Shown one piece after another: positions 1 to 11,009 of a stretch of 64,000 nucleotides of DNA. Below the pieces are notes generated by a model that was given only the letters and a program-made list of their open reading frames with translations, was not told where the DNA came from and did not search any database. This DNA is from Lomentospora prolificans (taxonomy: Eukaryota > Ascomycota > Sordariomycetes > Microascales > Microascaceae): assembly GCA_029532625.1 (NCBI GenBank), contig JARFXM010000011.1:4291501-4355500 (forward strand). Reading direction: 5' to 3'. Within the stretch, counting starts at the first letter, position 1. The number at the start of each line of letters is the position of its first letter. Made by a program: the position numbers and the translations under genes.

Positions 1-450
1 AGGCACACTTTTGATTGGCCCGATAAGATATGACAGATAAGATAAGCTGTGGCACTTGATCAAGAATGGTCGGACTTCGGGAGCGAGAGGAGGAGATCCT
101 CTCATGATGGCGGAACCCAACCTTTTAACGCCCCCTTGACAGATACTTCAGCCCGATTCTCCTCCCAACGCCGTCTCCTTACCGTCTCGCCACTCCGGGT
201 ACACCAGTCTCTTCTTTTACCATCGAGCTGCCAGGATCTTAAGGCTAAGCTTTCCCAAAGAGGGGATATCCTCTCCGATCTGGCCCTTCAGTGGACATGT
301 CTGCTCAGTCAACCTGCCTACACTTTTCCCGCGGGATTTCAGCATAAATTCTCGCTTTGCGACGTATTATTGCCCAATTCTATTTGTACATATTCTTTGC
401 TTCCTTATCTCGATATCTGAAACATCTTCTCTCTCTCTACGATCGTCGCC
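1..450. promoter_or_regulatory. 5' flank of the RMD5 gene
   Basis: This is the upstream and 5' leader region of the gene starting at 451. The last 60 bases are pyrimidine-rich (CTTCTCTCTCTCTACGATCG), as is common just before fungal start codons. No TATA box or other named element can be assigned. Open frames here begin without ATG or carry no recognisable protein. Confidence 0.5.
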
Positions 451-1795
451 ATGTCTACCGATCGAGCAGAGCCAACGCCAATGGCATCACTGCAGAAGGA
501 GTTGAAGAAGATGCAGGGTGCTACCTTGGCCGCAGCTGTATCAGATGCAGACCGCATAATAGCTCTCCTTCAAGCTGCGAGAGACCAGGTAGCCAACGGT
601 GCGTGCTCTTAGCTGCCCTTAACGAGCTGTAATCCGCTTAGACCTAACCCCTCTGCAGCTAAAGACCCGCATACTGCGAGCATAACCATGACGAAGTTGC
701 AAAATCCCATCAAGGACAGATTTGAGGCTCTAAACAAGGACTTGAGGGATATTTCAAAGCAGCAGAAGAATTTTGGCAAGGCTCTAGACAAAGTCGGTGC
801 CTCCCTGAACTCAACTCCAAACTTCATGATCTAATATTGTTTATCCAATCTAGTCACTGCCTCATAGACCGCTCCCCTCCGAAGCCAGCTCCATCACTGG
901 GTCCGAATCACATATTACGAAAACAATAATAATGCACCTCTTCCGCGAGGGCCGCTTCGACGTAGCTACCCAGTTCCTTACCGAGGCACGTGAGCACGGC
1001 GTCATCCGCGACACAGATGCTATGCAAAACATATTCGAGCCGCTCGAGGTCCATTTCACCGATCTATACCGCATTCTCGGTCATCTCAGGAACCGAAATC
1101 TTCTTCCCGCCATGGAATGGGCAGAGCTCCATGCCGAAGGCCTTGAGGCGAATTCTTCCAACCTAGAGTTCGAATTGAACCGTCTCCAATTTATCTGGCT
1201 TCTAAAGGGCCCTGCTGTTAACGGTCTACCTAACGATGAGCGAAATGGTCTGCCTGGTGCCCTTCGATATGCACGTGAACGCTTCTGGAAGTTCCAGACT
1301 CGCCACGGGAAACAGATCCGAGAGCTTATGACAGCCATCGTCTTCATCAGCAACATTCAAGACTCCCCATACCGCTCACTCTTCGAGATTCAGAATGCTT
1401 TTGAAGATTTAGCTCACTCTTTTGCTCGCGAGTTCTGCTCTCTTCTCAACCTCTCCGCCGAGTCCCCGCTCTACGTCGCCGTGACCGCTGGAGCCATTTC
1501 CCTTCCTCAACTCCTTAAGTTCAACCAGGCCATGAAGGCTAAGAAGACCGAATGGACCTCTTATGATGAGCAACCCTTCGAAACGCCGCTACCCCGCCGC
1601 ATGGTCTACCACTCAATTTTTGTCTGTCCAGTGCTGAAGGAACAGACGACGACGCAGAACCCGCCAATGATGCTACCCTGCGGGCACGTTGTCTGCAGGG
1701 AAGCTCTAAAAAAGATGATGAAGTCATCTCGATTCAAGTGTCCCTATTGTCCTAGTGAGGGCGTGTTTAAGGACGCGCGGGAAATTAAACTATGA
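451..1795 (+). CDS. RMD5: GID/CTLH E3 ubiquitin ligase subunit RMD5 (GID2)
   Basis: Proposed exons are 451-598, 659-792 and 854-1795, giving 407 residues; yeast Rmd5 has about 420. The C-terminus is a degenerate RMD5-type RING: C352-P-V, then C370-G-H372 and C375, then FKCPYCP with C390 and C393. Upstream lies the LisH/CTLH-like helical stretch, starting near MHLFREGRFDVATQFL (residue 121) and continuing to about 190. In the family, Rmd5 pairs with Gid9/Fyv10 as the RING heterodimer of the GID/CTLH ligase, which in yeast degrades gluconeogenic enzymes when glucose returns. Joining exon 2 to exon 3 gives ALDK-SLPHRPLPSE, which fits the family. The second intron has an unusual GTCGGT donor but a CTAAT branch-like site and CTAG acceptor. 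The gene is convergent with the UPF0658 gene downstream. Product confidence is high; the first two splice junctions are less certain. Confidence 0.9.
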
Positions 1796-3041
1796 TCAAG
1801 CCGCTATGGCGGCGATTTTTGGAACGACAATTTGGTGGATGGCGGATGATGTAAATCGATTGGCCAGAGTTACTAGTGTATTTACGGTTCATACAGGACG
1901 GACACGGCGTTTCGTGGACACTGCTTTCCGCTCTTTTTTCCAACTTCCTTTCATCATTACCCGCATCGGCACTGGTAGCGCGGTGACGGATCCCCAGGAC
2001 GAAAGGGAAACGGAGGAGCGCCGTGGAGAAGAATGATTGCTTACACTTTCCAGTTACCTGGATTGGTAGGCCTGGGCTTTCGGTGTTTATGGCAGCACGG
2101 CACAGCGAATGTTTCTACGTGTATTCTACTCAATCTAACATTTCTTGAGATACTTCTTTCCTCGACGTATTCGCTTGCTCCCTGACCAGATGATCAAGAA
2201 CCTATTTGTATCTCGATCCACGGCTTGGCATCCAACCCCTAGCATGATGTGACTGCAATCAGTAATGATGGCAAGGTATCAGAGCTATGCCTATAAACCC
2301 ATACTCAGGGTTTGAAACAGTGATTGTGTAATCTTCTAAAGACGGAGTGCTCTGTATTACCCTCACAACCATATCCGCATGTCACGCAGAAAATCAACAT
2401 CGAGCCGATTCAAAAGAATCCGATATCGTGGCAACGATTCGAGTCGTTGCCATGGGTATGTAGGTTAAAGCTACTTCTCACAGCCCCCACGCAAAAAAAA
2501 GGGCCCGTATGCTATCTTCCGTCTCAATAGCGAGGACATGTCCAACTCTGATAGCGGGCACAGGAGCGAAACAAAGAAAAAAAACCAATCACAGTTTCCG
2601 CAACCCGATGAATGCTGCCCAAGCGTACCCTCATCTCGGTTGGCATCGAGATAAATAGGAAATTGCAAGACAAAAGAGACAAGAGCAAAAAGAAAAACAG
2701 AGGGAAGATGTTCTGAAAAGGAAAAAAGAAAAAAGAAAAAAAAAAAAAAAGAGAGAAAAACTCCAAGGGGAAAACGAAGGAGAGAGAGTAGGATGACTCG
2801 CAAGATCAAAAAAAGAAGATGGGAAAAACAAATCGTCAAGTCATGTCCTTTGTTTTGTACATTTTTTAATTCCGCCTACTCTCTCATCTCTCCGCAATTC
2901 ATATGTAGCGGCCGCGCTCTGCCCAGCCGAGGTATCCCCAATAAACACCGGTTGCGAAAATTCCAGACCGCCACTTGCATCGCTCCTAGGTCGTGCTCCC
3001 GTCTATTTCTGTATCATTTACCCTACTTCGGCTCCTTATTC
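1796..3041. other. Convergent intergenic region
   Basis: This 1.2 kb stretch lies between the 3' ends of the RMD5 (+) and UPF0658 (-) genes and should hold both 3' UTRs. It contains a long purine tract (see separate entry). The ORFs read from it on the minus strand are Phe/Leu/Ser-rich translations of that tract and are not genes. Confidence 0.6.
2715..2760. repeat. Homopurine tract with A15 run
   Basis: There are 46 consecutive purines, mostly A interrupted by single G, including an uninterrupted run of 15 A. It lies in the shared 3' region of two convergent genes. On the minus strand it is a polypyrimidine tract. Confidence 0.85.
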
Positions 3042-4447
3042 TTAGTCGATGGTCATCCTGCTTGGGACTTGAGGCTGCTTGAGATCGTTGAGGTTGATCG
3101 AGTTCAAGTCGGGCTTCTCTTCATCTCGTCGGTTTGACGACAGGAGGTGATCTCTCAGGCCAGCACCAAAGTTGTTCATGCAGATGACTGCGTTTGCAAT
3201 TGTGAGGAGAATGAGAAGAATAGTAATGACGGAGAAGGCGGTTAGGGACTTTCGAACAGGTCGGTACGTAGCCTGCGTTTGAGGCTGGTAGATACGGACG
3301 AGCTTAAAGATGAAGTAGGTGAGCGCACCAAGGTAACAGACGAGGGTGAAGAGCATTCCCCACTTGTTCTCCCGGCGAGTGGACCAAGCCGCGAGTAGAA
3401 GAATGACGATCGTGATGGGAATGACGGCAATAGTGAGACCAAACTCAGGATCGTCAGTCTGGTCATTGACGACAACAAGGAACTGAACCATGAAGCCAAG
3501 GAAGAAGAAGAAATCGAACTTCAGAAGCGCAATATAGATCTACACATTGTTAGTCCAAACTTTATAGAGATATCATCATTGGGAGGCGTAGATCGCCCTA
3601 CCTGATAGTGAAGGAATCGCTTCTTCATCCTGTAGTCGGCTCCTATGTGCTTCAAAATATCCCAAGCGAACTCCTGGTATAACTTCCAGGCAACAAAGCA
3701 CATTGCGATGGTGGTGGCAGCGATGATGCAAGGAATCGCGACAAGGAAAGGTCGGATGTCAGCCCAGATTATAGCAGGAGCTGCCTTGAGGGCACCGCTG
3801 AATCTGCTCAAGATATCCAGAGCTTCCGAGATTTGCTCGATCTGGATGGCAGTGTAGATGAGAAGAGCCAGGTTAGAGATGCAAACGCCGATGACCTGAA
3901 TGGTGTTCTTCATGCGTAATGCATCCCATACAACGACGAGTTGATACAAGAAACCAAAAATGAATAGAGTAAGGAACGTGGGAATCGTCTTGTATTGCGC
4001 GTCGGCCTCGGGGTCCTTGTTGTCATAAGGACCGAGATTGATCTGGAAGCGGGCAAAGACGTAGCTGTCAAAATGTTAGCGTAAACTCAATTGGATTCAA
4101 TGGGAAAATAAAGTTGTGAGCGCCCATTACGATACTGAGGTGACAACTTACGCCTCAAATGCCAAACAAAGGATGGCCTGGAGGCTTACAACTGCCATGA
4201 AGATTCGGGGCCATTTGGTCGACACGAATTCTAGACTCCACAGTTTGGATTTCTTCGCCCCGCCTCCATTCGGGACCTGGCCATCCCTCGAGTAGGCCTG
4301 GTTGTATTGAGACGTGTTGTAGTCATTGTACGTTTGATACCGGCTAGACTGGCCACCACTCAAGTCCTGTTGTGGAGGAGGAGAGTAGCTCTGGGATGGC
4401 GGAGGATATTGTCCGTATTCGGATTGTTGTTGATATGATTGATTCAT
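3042..4447 (-). CDS. UPF0658 family Golgi membrane protein
   Basis: Proposed exons on the minus strand are 4447-4152, 4064-3602 and 3539-3042, giving 418 residues. Intron borders are GTAAGT..GACAG and GTAGGG..TGTAG. The first ~75 residues are soluble and rich in Gln, Tyr, Ser and Pro. About eight hydrophobic segments follow (approximately 79-105, 123-145, 153-173, 205-232, 254-279, 287-309, 314-338 and 352-378), ending in a charged tail. The order and sequence resemble the fungal UPF0658 family (S. pombe SPAC23H3.04), assigned to the Golgi; its biochemical role is unknown. The ATG at 4447 is the first in frame, but the frame stays open for 64 codons upstream without an ATG and the residues there look like a continuation of the Gln/Tyr/Ser-rich tail (see findings). 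The 3' end faces RMD5. Confidence 0.85.
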
Positions 4448-7400
4448 TGGTGCTTCTGAGAAATGCGATTGATGACCGTAGGATTGTGGAGAGTACTGAT
4501 CGTACTGAGAAAAGCCTGGGTCTCCGCCGAGGAGAGACCCCCGTGACTGCGTCTCAATTCGGGTCGCCAGGATGGGCGAATGCGCGAATGTTCTGTCCGA
4601 CTCAACGAGATGATTCGGAGCCGACAGACCTAGACTGCGCTACTAGTGGCGGGATAAAAGGGGGTGTTTGCGAGATCAGTTGATTGTCTCGACGAGAGAA
4701 GCCCCCCAAAACAGGGCGTCTTCTAACGCACAAACCAGCGGATGTGGATCAGGCGTCGGAGAAAATCGAAGAGCGATCGATTGTGGAGTTGAAGAAGACG
4801 ACGTATTCAGTCGCGTCAATCGGTCAGATGGTGGGGATAAGAAGCGAGAAAGAGGAGGAAAGCGCGCGGGAGTCGAAATCAGCGTTGGTTAATTAATCGG
4901 CAGATTTCACGGGACCGGTCGGGGCAGTCGAATAGGGACGGTCACTATCGGACGGGCGGTTGAAGGGGTGAATGCGGGAACCAAAGGGGAGTCAATCGAC
5001 GAGGGAAATAGATGATAAGTCTAAATCGAAATATGCGTTCCCTCTTGCTCCTGATGACGATCTTTGGCGAAAAAATTAAGGGAAGAAAAGAAAAGGGCTC
5101 GCTAGTGGTACAGAGTACAGAACTCGTCGTTGTGCGAGGTTGTTGATTTGATTTTTTTTCCCTCGTTGACAGGAAATGAAGGTGAGACGTCCTGTTGGTG
5201 ATGGGGTATATGGCACGGCTGAGCGAAGAATACGGTCGGGCAGTGCGACGCTGGGCTGGGGTCTCGGTCTCCTCGTGTGGGAGGGTTCCTGGATGTATCG
5301 GTGTCGAATTCCCGCTGAGAATCCCTTTTCAAGATCGGCTATTCTCTACTACAGTGGAAGGGATGGGAAAAGACGAACACAACAAAACACAAACGTCGAA
5401 CGACGAAAAGCGAAGGTGGGCGAGTACAGAGAGGAAGAAAAAAAGGACGGCGTCAAGGTCTGAGTTGGCGGTGCTGATGAAACAGGAAGGAGCAGAATCT
5501 TGTTCGAGAGGGCCAGGAAAGAACATTGCAGGCCAGGGGAAGTGAGAGAGAACCCAAAAGGGAAAAAGTCCTACTGTTAGCGTGGGTACCGCTGCGAATT
5601 CTAGCGTACCTCGCTGTACTGGGCCAGCAATTTATTGCGCGTAGAGTACACTAAACTAGCGTGAGTGACCCTCGTATGGGGGAGGCACCACGCATTTCGG
5701 TCCCCGCGTATGAGGAACTGTGCAAGAGTACTTGCGAAGCTCAGAGCTTAGACACCACAAACCAGGTACTACAGTGCGTGTCCAGGCACTATTCTTTTTC
5801 TGTCCTTGGACTTGGCAGGAATCCGCATGTTCTCGAACAGAATGTTCTCCGCCCTATCAGTTCAACCAGACTCTTACGATTTCTCCTACAGCCAGCTCTG
5901 TCCTTGATGTCTGTCCTTGATTGATGTAGCACTATTCAAATTCATTTCCTTCAATACGATCACAAGCAGGTCACTGGAAGCCCCAAAATGGTGCAATAGA
6001 GAATGCTATGACTGAAAAGTACTTTCAGCCTCTCGACTGACATGGATTTCACTCCGTTGCCCGGCTCCCACTCCCGGTATTAAACTCAGGTTGTCGGGGA
6101 GGCTGTACCCCGAAACCCCAAGGCTCCGCCCCTGCGAGCACCGGCTTGCGCCAGCGCCAGGCCGCAAAATATCGACACAAACTTGACTGTTTTGTGAAGC
6201 CGTGGTTCTCAGGCTTCGATTGTTCAGTGCAGTCGATGCGCTGCCCACCTCACCCGTCAGCCATTGCCACCCTTCTGGTTAGTGGATAATATACACTTGA
6301 CTGTCGATTTGCAGATCGTCCATGTCATTCCCATCTCTGTATTCCGCAAGCCCACCTCGCTTTCAAAGGGCGAACCCTCCAATATTCATCGTATTTCCCC
6401 TCCAGGAAGGAGATCTTCACTACGTGCCTTTCTCACCGTACGGCTTGAATGCGGGGCCTACAAGGCTGGGTCTCTTCAAGCGACTTCCGATCGCTCGACT
6501 GGAAAAGCTGGGGAGCTAAGACGCGCCGAATGGACACCATGGAAGAGGTATTAAAATGAGCGTGGCTTGGGGCTGGCTGCACCATACTGATAGTTCAGCG
6601 AACCTGCCAATAATCACAGCGAACTCTTAGATTACTGTATGACTGCCTTCGCCGTCAACTTTTAATATCCCTTCACCCCAGGCTAAAATGCTTGTCTAAA
6701 CAAAGAACGCCTGTAGCCTGGTCACTCAAGTCCAAAATCAAGCCTGCAGCTCACCGCAACTACAAAAAAAGCTCTACTGTCATCCCACAGGTAGGGCTGT
6801 GCACACATGCTCGGGCCACCACCGGAGGACGGTCTGCCTCAACGAATGACGATAGTGGTGTTCCAACGGTTTACCACACTCCCGGTCTTCGCACTCGCCC
6901 AACCCGCCCCCTTTGCCTCTGCTATCAATAATGAGGGAAGTCCCCGGGGACTCGCATTGTTGCTTCAAGGTTCTTGAATTCAAAGGTCACATGTGCCCAG
7001 TATTCGAACACTTCGAGCCTTGGCCTAAGCCACAAACTCAATGACGATCGAAACCGGACAGAATTACCCTACTCAGCCTCACGGAGTCCTCCCGCATTAT
7101 ACATTATGCCTCTGTGAAAATAATCGATCATTAGCACTGCCCTTTCCTGCTTTTATACTTTCCCTGCCATGCCCACGCCCGCTCCGTGCAACCCAAAGAA
7201 TCCCAGCTCCGTGGATCCACAGAACATCGCTCCGTGAGAACCTTTCCGGCAGAATCGAATCAGGAAGTTCCCCCCGGTTGCCACGCCCGAACTATTTGCC
7301 GTCCATCAAAAAGCACGAATAAAGGATATCCTTGAGGAAGAAGACACCCGCGCCGTTTACGTATTCTTCTGGCGGGATATCTATTCTTATACGCCGTGAT

Positions 7401-7971
7401 ACCGCGTTGCGATTCCCATATGAAGTCGATGACAACCCATAATTTTCTGCCCAAACGTCGCTCACGTCCCGGATGTGAACCTACGGCCAAAAAAGAGTAT
7501 CAAAATGTAGTGGAAAGTGCAGAGCCATAGCCACCTCGCGTTCAGCTCCTGACTCGTCGACACACCCAATGAGGGGCTGCGGGTCAAATCCCCCACACCA
7601 AAGCATCAACGGTTACTAAGATGAAACAAATTGAACTGTAACGGTCCTCCCTAGCCGAGGGCTTAGAATTGGGCAAGATAAGGTTCCTCTTTCATGTCTT
7701 TCTTCCATGTTTCTCTTGCCGATTCGTGGGTTGTGTAGTTTCTAGGTTTTCTGTATTCAATGTTACCTTCAAACTTCAGATTTTGGACCGCTGCCAGGAA
7801 CACGAGCCAAGTGGATAGACACGTCATGGATGATCAGCACTACCCATTCGAGCCCTCCAGCCACATTACCCAGCCAAGGAAATTCCGGAGAAAGCGGGAA
7901 ACAGCTTCAAAAGTAATCGGTCATTGATATAGCTAGCGGACCAAAAGATAATTCCCAGTAAAATAAAAAAA
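4448..7971. other. Intergenic region upstream of the UPF0658 gene
   Basis: About 3.5 kb. The part next to 4447 is the 5' leader and promoter of the UPF0658 gene; it reads as a pyrimidine-rich strand in the minus direction up to about 5100. From 5600 to 7970 only short unrelated open frames occur, none with a recognisable domain. I saw no repeat, tRNA or 5S rRNA gene. Confidence 0.5.
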
Positions 7972-8411
7972 TTAGCAGTCCCCATAAACCCATTCATAAC
8001 CATTTATGTCCAATCTCATGATCATCATTCGCGAGAATGAAGATGGGAAACAAGCAAGAAAGAAAACAGGGTCTAGACTCGCAAGAAAATCAAGGTTGCC
8101 AAACAGCCTCCCATAATCGCAACCATAGGCCGGTCCCATCTCGTCTCGACAGTCACGGCGGAGATCTTTGCGTAGAAATTCCTCAAGAGTCCTGTCAAGC
8201 CGTTGGCGTTCCATGTCCGTCATTTTGCATCGTTGTCCAAAAACACCATCATGACCACTCGGACCTCCCCCGTCAGGATGTTGAACTCAAAGCCGGGGCA
8301 GTGTTCCAGATAGCCGAGCCGGTCAAATGCAGCCGCACCGCCCCTTTTCGATGCGTTGACGAGAGATCGGGAATTAGTATCGGTCCTCTGTTTCTCGGAG
8401 AGGGGTTGGGT
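7972..8411 (-). pseudogene. Coding-like split frame, possible frameshifted small gene
   Basis: Two overlapping minus-strand frames look like protein. Frame A is open from 8411 to 8223 and contains AAAFDRLGYLEHCPGFEFNI followed by LTGEVRVVMMVFLDNDAK, then stops at TGA 8222-8220. Frame B begins with ATG at 8223, so ATG and TGA overlap as ATGA. It reads MTDMERQRLDRTLEEFLRK and ends at 7972. The frames differ by one base at a GCAAAATGA site, so one extra A would fuse them. Frame A has no ATG and is closed upstream by a TGA at 8414-8412, so a complete gene would need an upstream exon, and no matching splice pair was found. I do not recognise the product. It may be a decayed gene, a gene with an unseen intron, or chance. 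It lies just beyond the stop of the Clr5 gene on the same strand. Confidence 0.35.
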
Positions 8412-8506
8412 TCATCTCGCCTCGCTCACCATTACGAATCATCCTTAGAATCCTCGAGGCCACTCTATAGATGGGTCTCAAGCGAATTTCTTACGCCAAA
8501 TCTACT

Positions 8507-11009
8507 TTAGCCTCTCCAAGCCAATTGTACATTGAAGGTCGGTGTAGCCCCCTCTAAATGTGCCAGGTACGCTCCGAGTTGTCCATCATCGTCGATCTGC
8601 AAAGGTAACTCCGATCCCTTCAGGTCTTTCAGCACGCCTTCAATCCTCACACACATCGCCTCGGGATACTTCTCCGCTGCCGCGAGCCTTAACTCCTCGA
8701 CGGAGTGCGTGCTTAATGTGGCGATCCAGAGACCTGAGGCAACGCGATACGTTGACGAAGGGTGTAGGCGCAGGTAGATAGCAATCGGTGTTGCAGCCGT
8801 GGCCGCAACCTGGTGGAAAACTTGACCGCCAGGTCCCACAGAGAAGGGAGGGATGAAGTGTGGCTCGACAAACGAGGCCTGAGGGCTGTGTGCCAGGAGT
8901 AGCTGCGTGCTGAGGCGGGAGTCCAGAGCCACACTACCATCTGTGTCAAGCACGCCCGACAAGAGCCGGTGATGGCCATGTCCACTATGAGTGAGCTCGT
9001 CATCAACAGGTCCATGAAGGCCGGGATCTTGAGGTTGCAGCCCGACAGGGATCGGTACATGCATCGAATTGTTTGGTGAGCTCGGAACCAGTTGCATTTG
9101 TGAAATCGGCGATACATCGTCGTAGTCGTTAATGGCATGAGATATTTGCTCCCCGGCAGCACAAAAGGTCGATGGAGAGGAAGCAGGAAAGCTGTGGCTA
9201 GATGAGGGAGTATGATGAAGGGGTGTCGGGGGCGTTTCGGCAGCATCGGATCTAGCATTGCTATCGGAAGCGGCTTCCCGGACCGTACTCGCTCTGTTTC
9301 TCTTTGAGGACTCCTTCCTCGCCTTCTCATCCCTCAACCTCTTCATGACATCACTAGCCAAAATATCGAGGGCTTTGCGTCTCTCCTGATGCTCAGGCGT
9401 CGACGTATCCTCAGGTAGAAGCCTGTGAATAAGATCCGACCCTTCCATCCACTGGAGTATGAGTTTGTTCCACTGCTCCGGGCCGGCCTTGGACTTGCAC
9501 GTGAACTGTTCCTCACGACTCACGAGAAGTTGATAAAAGGTTGAGCGGAGCTGTCTCGATTCCTCAGGGTTGATGGCTAAAATTCTCTTCGCATCGCTGA
9601 CTGTCATCCGCTTGTCGCCATCGCGCATTCGCTTCGTCACGTCGGTACAGATGATATCAAGAGCCAACTTCTTTGGTTCCATATTCTCTTGGCTACCCCA
9701 CATGGGGGTCTGTAACTGGACTACCTCATGAACCAGCTGGCCCTTGACGGACTCCCACCTTTCGCGACCGGCTAACGTCTTCTTGACGACTCCGCACTCC
9801 TCGCAGATTCTCTGAAACGTAGTGCGCACAGCTCGGTAGCCCACGCTATCCAAACCCAGAATCAACCTCGCCTCGTCAAGCGTGGTCTCCGAAGGAAATC
9901 TTGGGGGTCGGGCTGTGGGATCTGCCGGTTGTCCTGCCCAGCGACGCGTCCTTCTCCGAGATTTTCGGCCGGGTTTAGGGAATAATGAACTCACCGCATC
10001 CTGTGAAAGGTTGGATATCTGTTCATCGCCACAAGATGCCGTTGGATCTGGGCTCGAGACCGTCCCGACCGGCTCGACGGCACTACTTCCACGGCTCGAA
10101 GGTCTCGACTCGTTGCTCGAAAGCTCGACTGGTCGACCGGGAGACCCAAGTCCTTGGGCTTTGTCGCCGCGCGGGTCTCGAAGAAGCAGACGGTTCCGAG
10201 AGCGAAGTCGTACCAGTTCCCTTTGCTTAATGTCGAAGCCCTCTTCACCCAAGATTCGTAGCATTTCTTTCTGAGGCAAATTCTGTTCCCAAAGTTCCCT
10301 CACTCGGGTGAGCAGCTCGTCGTTTCGGTATACGGGATTCTGCTTGAGCGGGAAACCCCACTTTCTAAACTGGCTTTGAAAGGCTCGCTTGCTACAATTT
10401 GACGAATTGTTAGGATCGGATGTCAAAGACACATCCCAGTTCCAGCTCGGATCGCTATCCATGACAAGCATCGCGGGATTCTCGAACAAGTCATGAGAGT
10501 TTGAGACTTGATAAGGTAGGCAACCTTCGGAGCCTCGTCGGATGGAAACGTAAAGATACGGTAGAAGGGGTGCAAAAAAGAAGACCACATTTATTGCAGA
10601 AGGACGAAAAGAGCAGTTAACGGGGTATATGGAGGACCTCGTGCTGCGCTCTGAATGGCGAGCCTGTCCAGCATGTGTGAATGTGTACCTTCTGCTAACT
10701 CTCTCTTCTTCACTCGCCTCATGCGGCGAGACTACAGCTAAATAAGTACTATGAAGGCATGAACAGGCACCCAGGGACCAGTAGAAAAGCACAGGCAGAA
10801 AATATCAGGCGTATGGTGGCCAAAGGGGGATGGTTACGTTGAATACAGCTAATAAAAAGGCTTGGAAATGGGGGGTAAGGAGCTGTGACTCACCTCGGCG
10901 TAAAGTCATGGTGGAGCCTGAAGTACCTCATCATATCCTCCAAGGACTTCTTCTCTTGGATATATAACCGGTAACATGTTTCCTGGTAGCCAGCCCAGTC
11001 ATAGCCCAT
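8507..11009 (-). CDS. Clr5-domain protein with duplicated internal module
   Basis: Proposed exons on the minus strand are 11009-10894 and 10391-8507, giving 666 residues. The 502-bp intron (GTGAGT..TTGTAG) cuts the N-terminal Clr5 domain; joining restores it, from MGYDWAGYQETCYRLYIQEK to SKRAFQSQFRKWGF (residues 4 to about 52). Clr5 is a fungal domain usually found at the start of putative nuclear regulators. Residues ~209-301 and ~302-400 are two diverged copies of one module: each has an LDEA/VSDA helix start, a K..G.E+W segment, and ends in an ALDI..DV.KR+RD motif (near 279 and 377). A Ser/Pro-rich linker follows, and the last ~90 residues (from IYLRLHPSSTYRV) resemble a small PB1- or ubiquitin-like fold. 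That last point is inference only. The intron stays open in frame from 10792, and an ATG at 10471 could start an isoform lacking half of the Clr5 domain. Nuclear regulatory function is inferred from the domain. Confidence 0.8.

Noticed and set aside
8037..8510. 157-codon plus-strand ORF with ATG
   Set aside because: It is antisense to the better coding-like minus frames at 7972-8411 and shows no domain; taken as a shadow.
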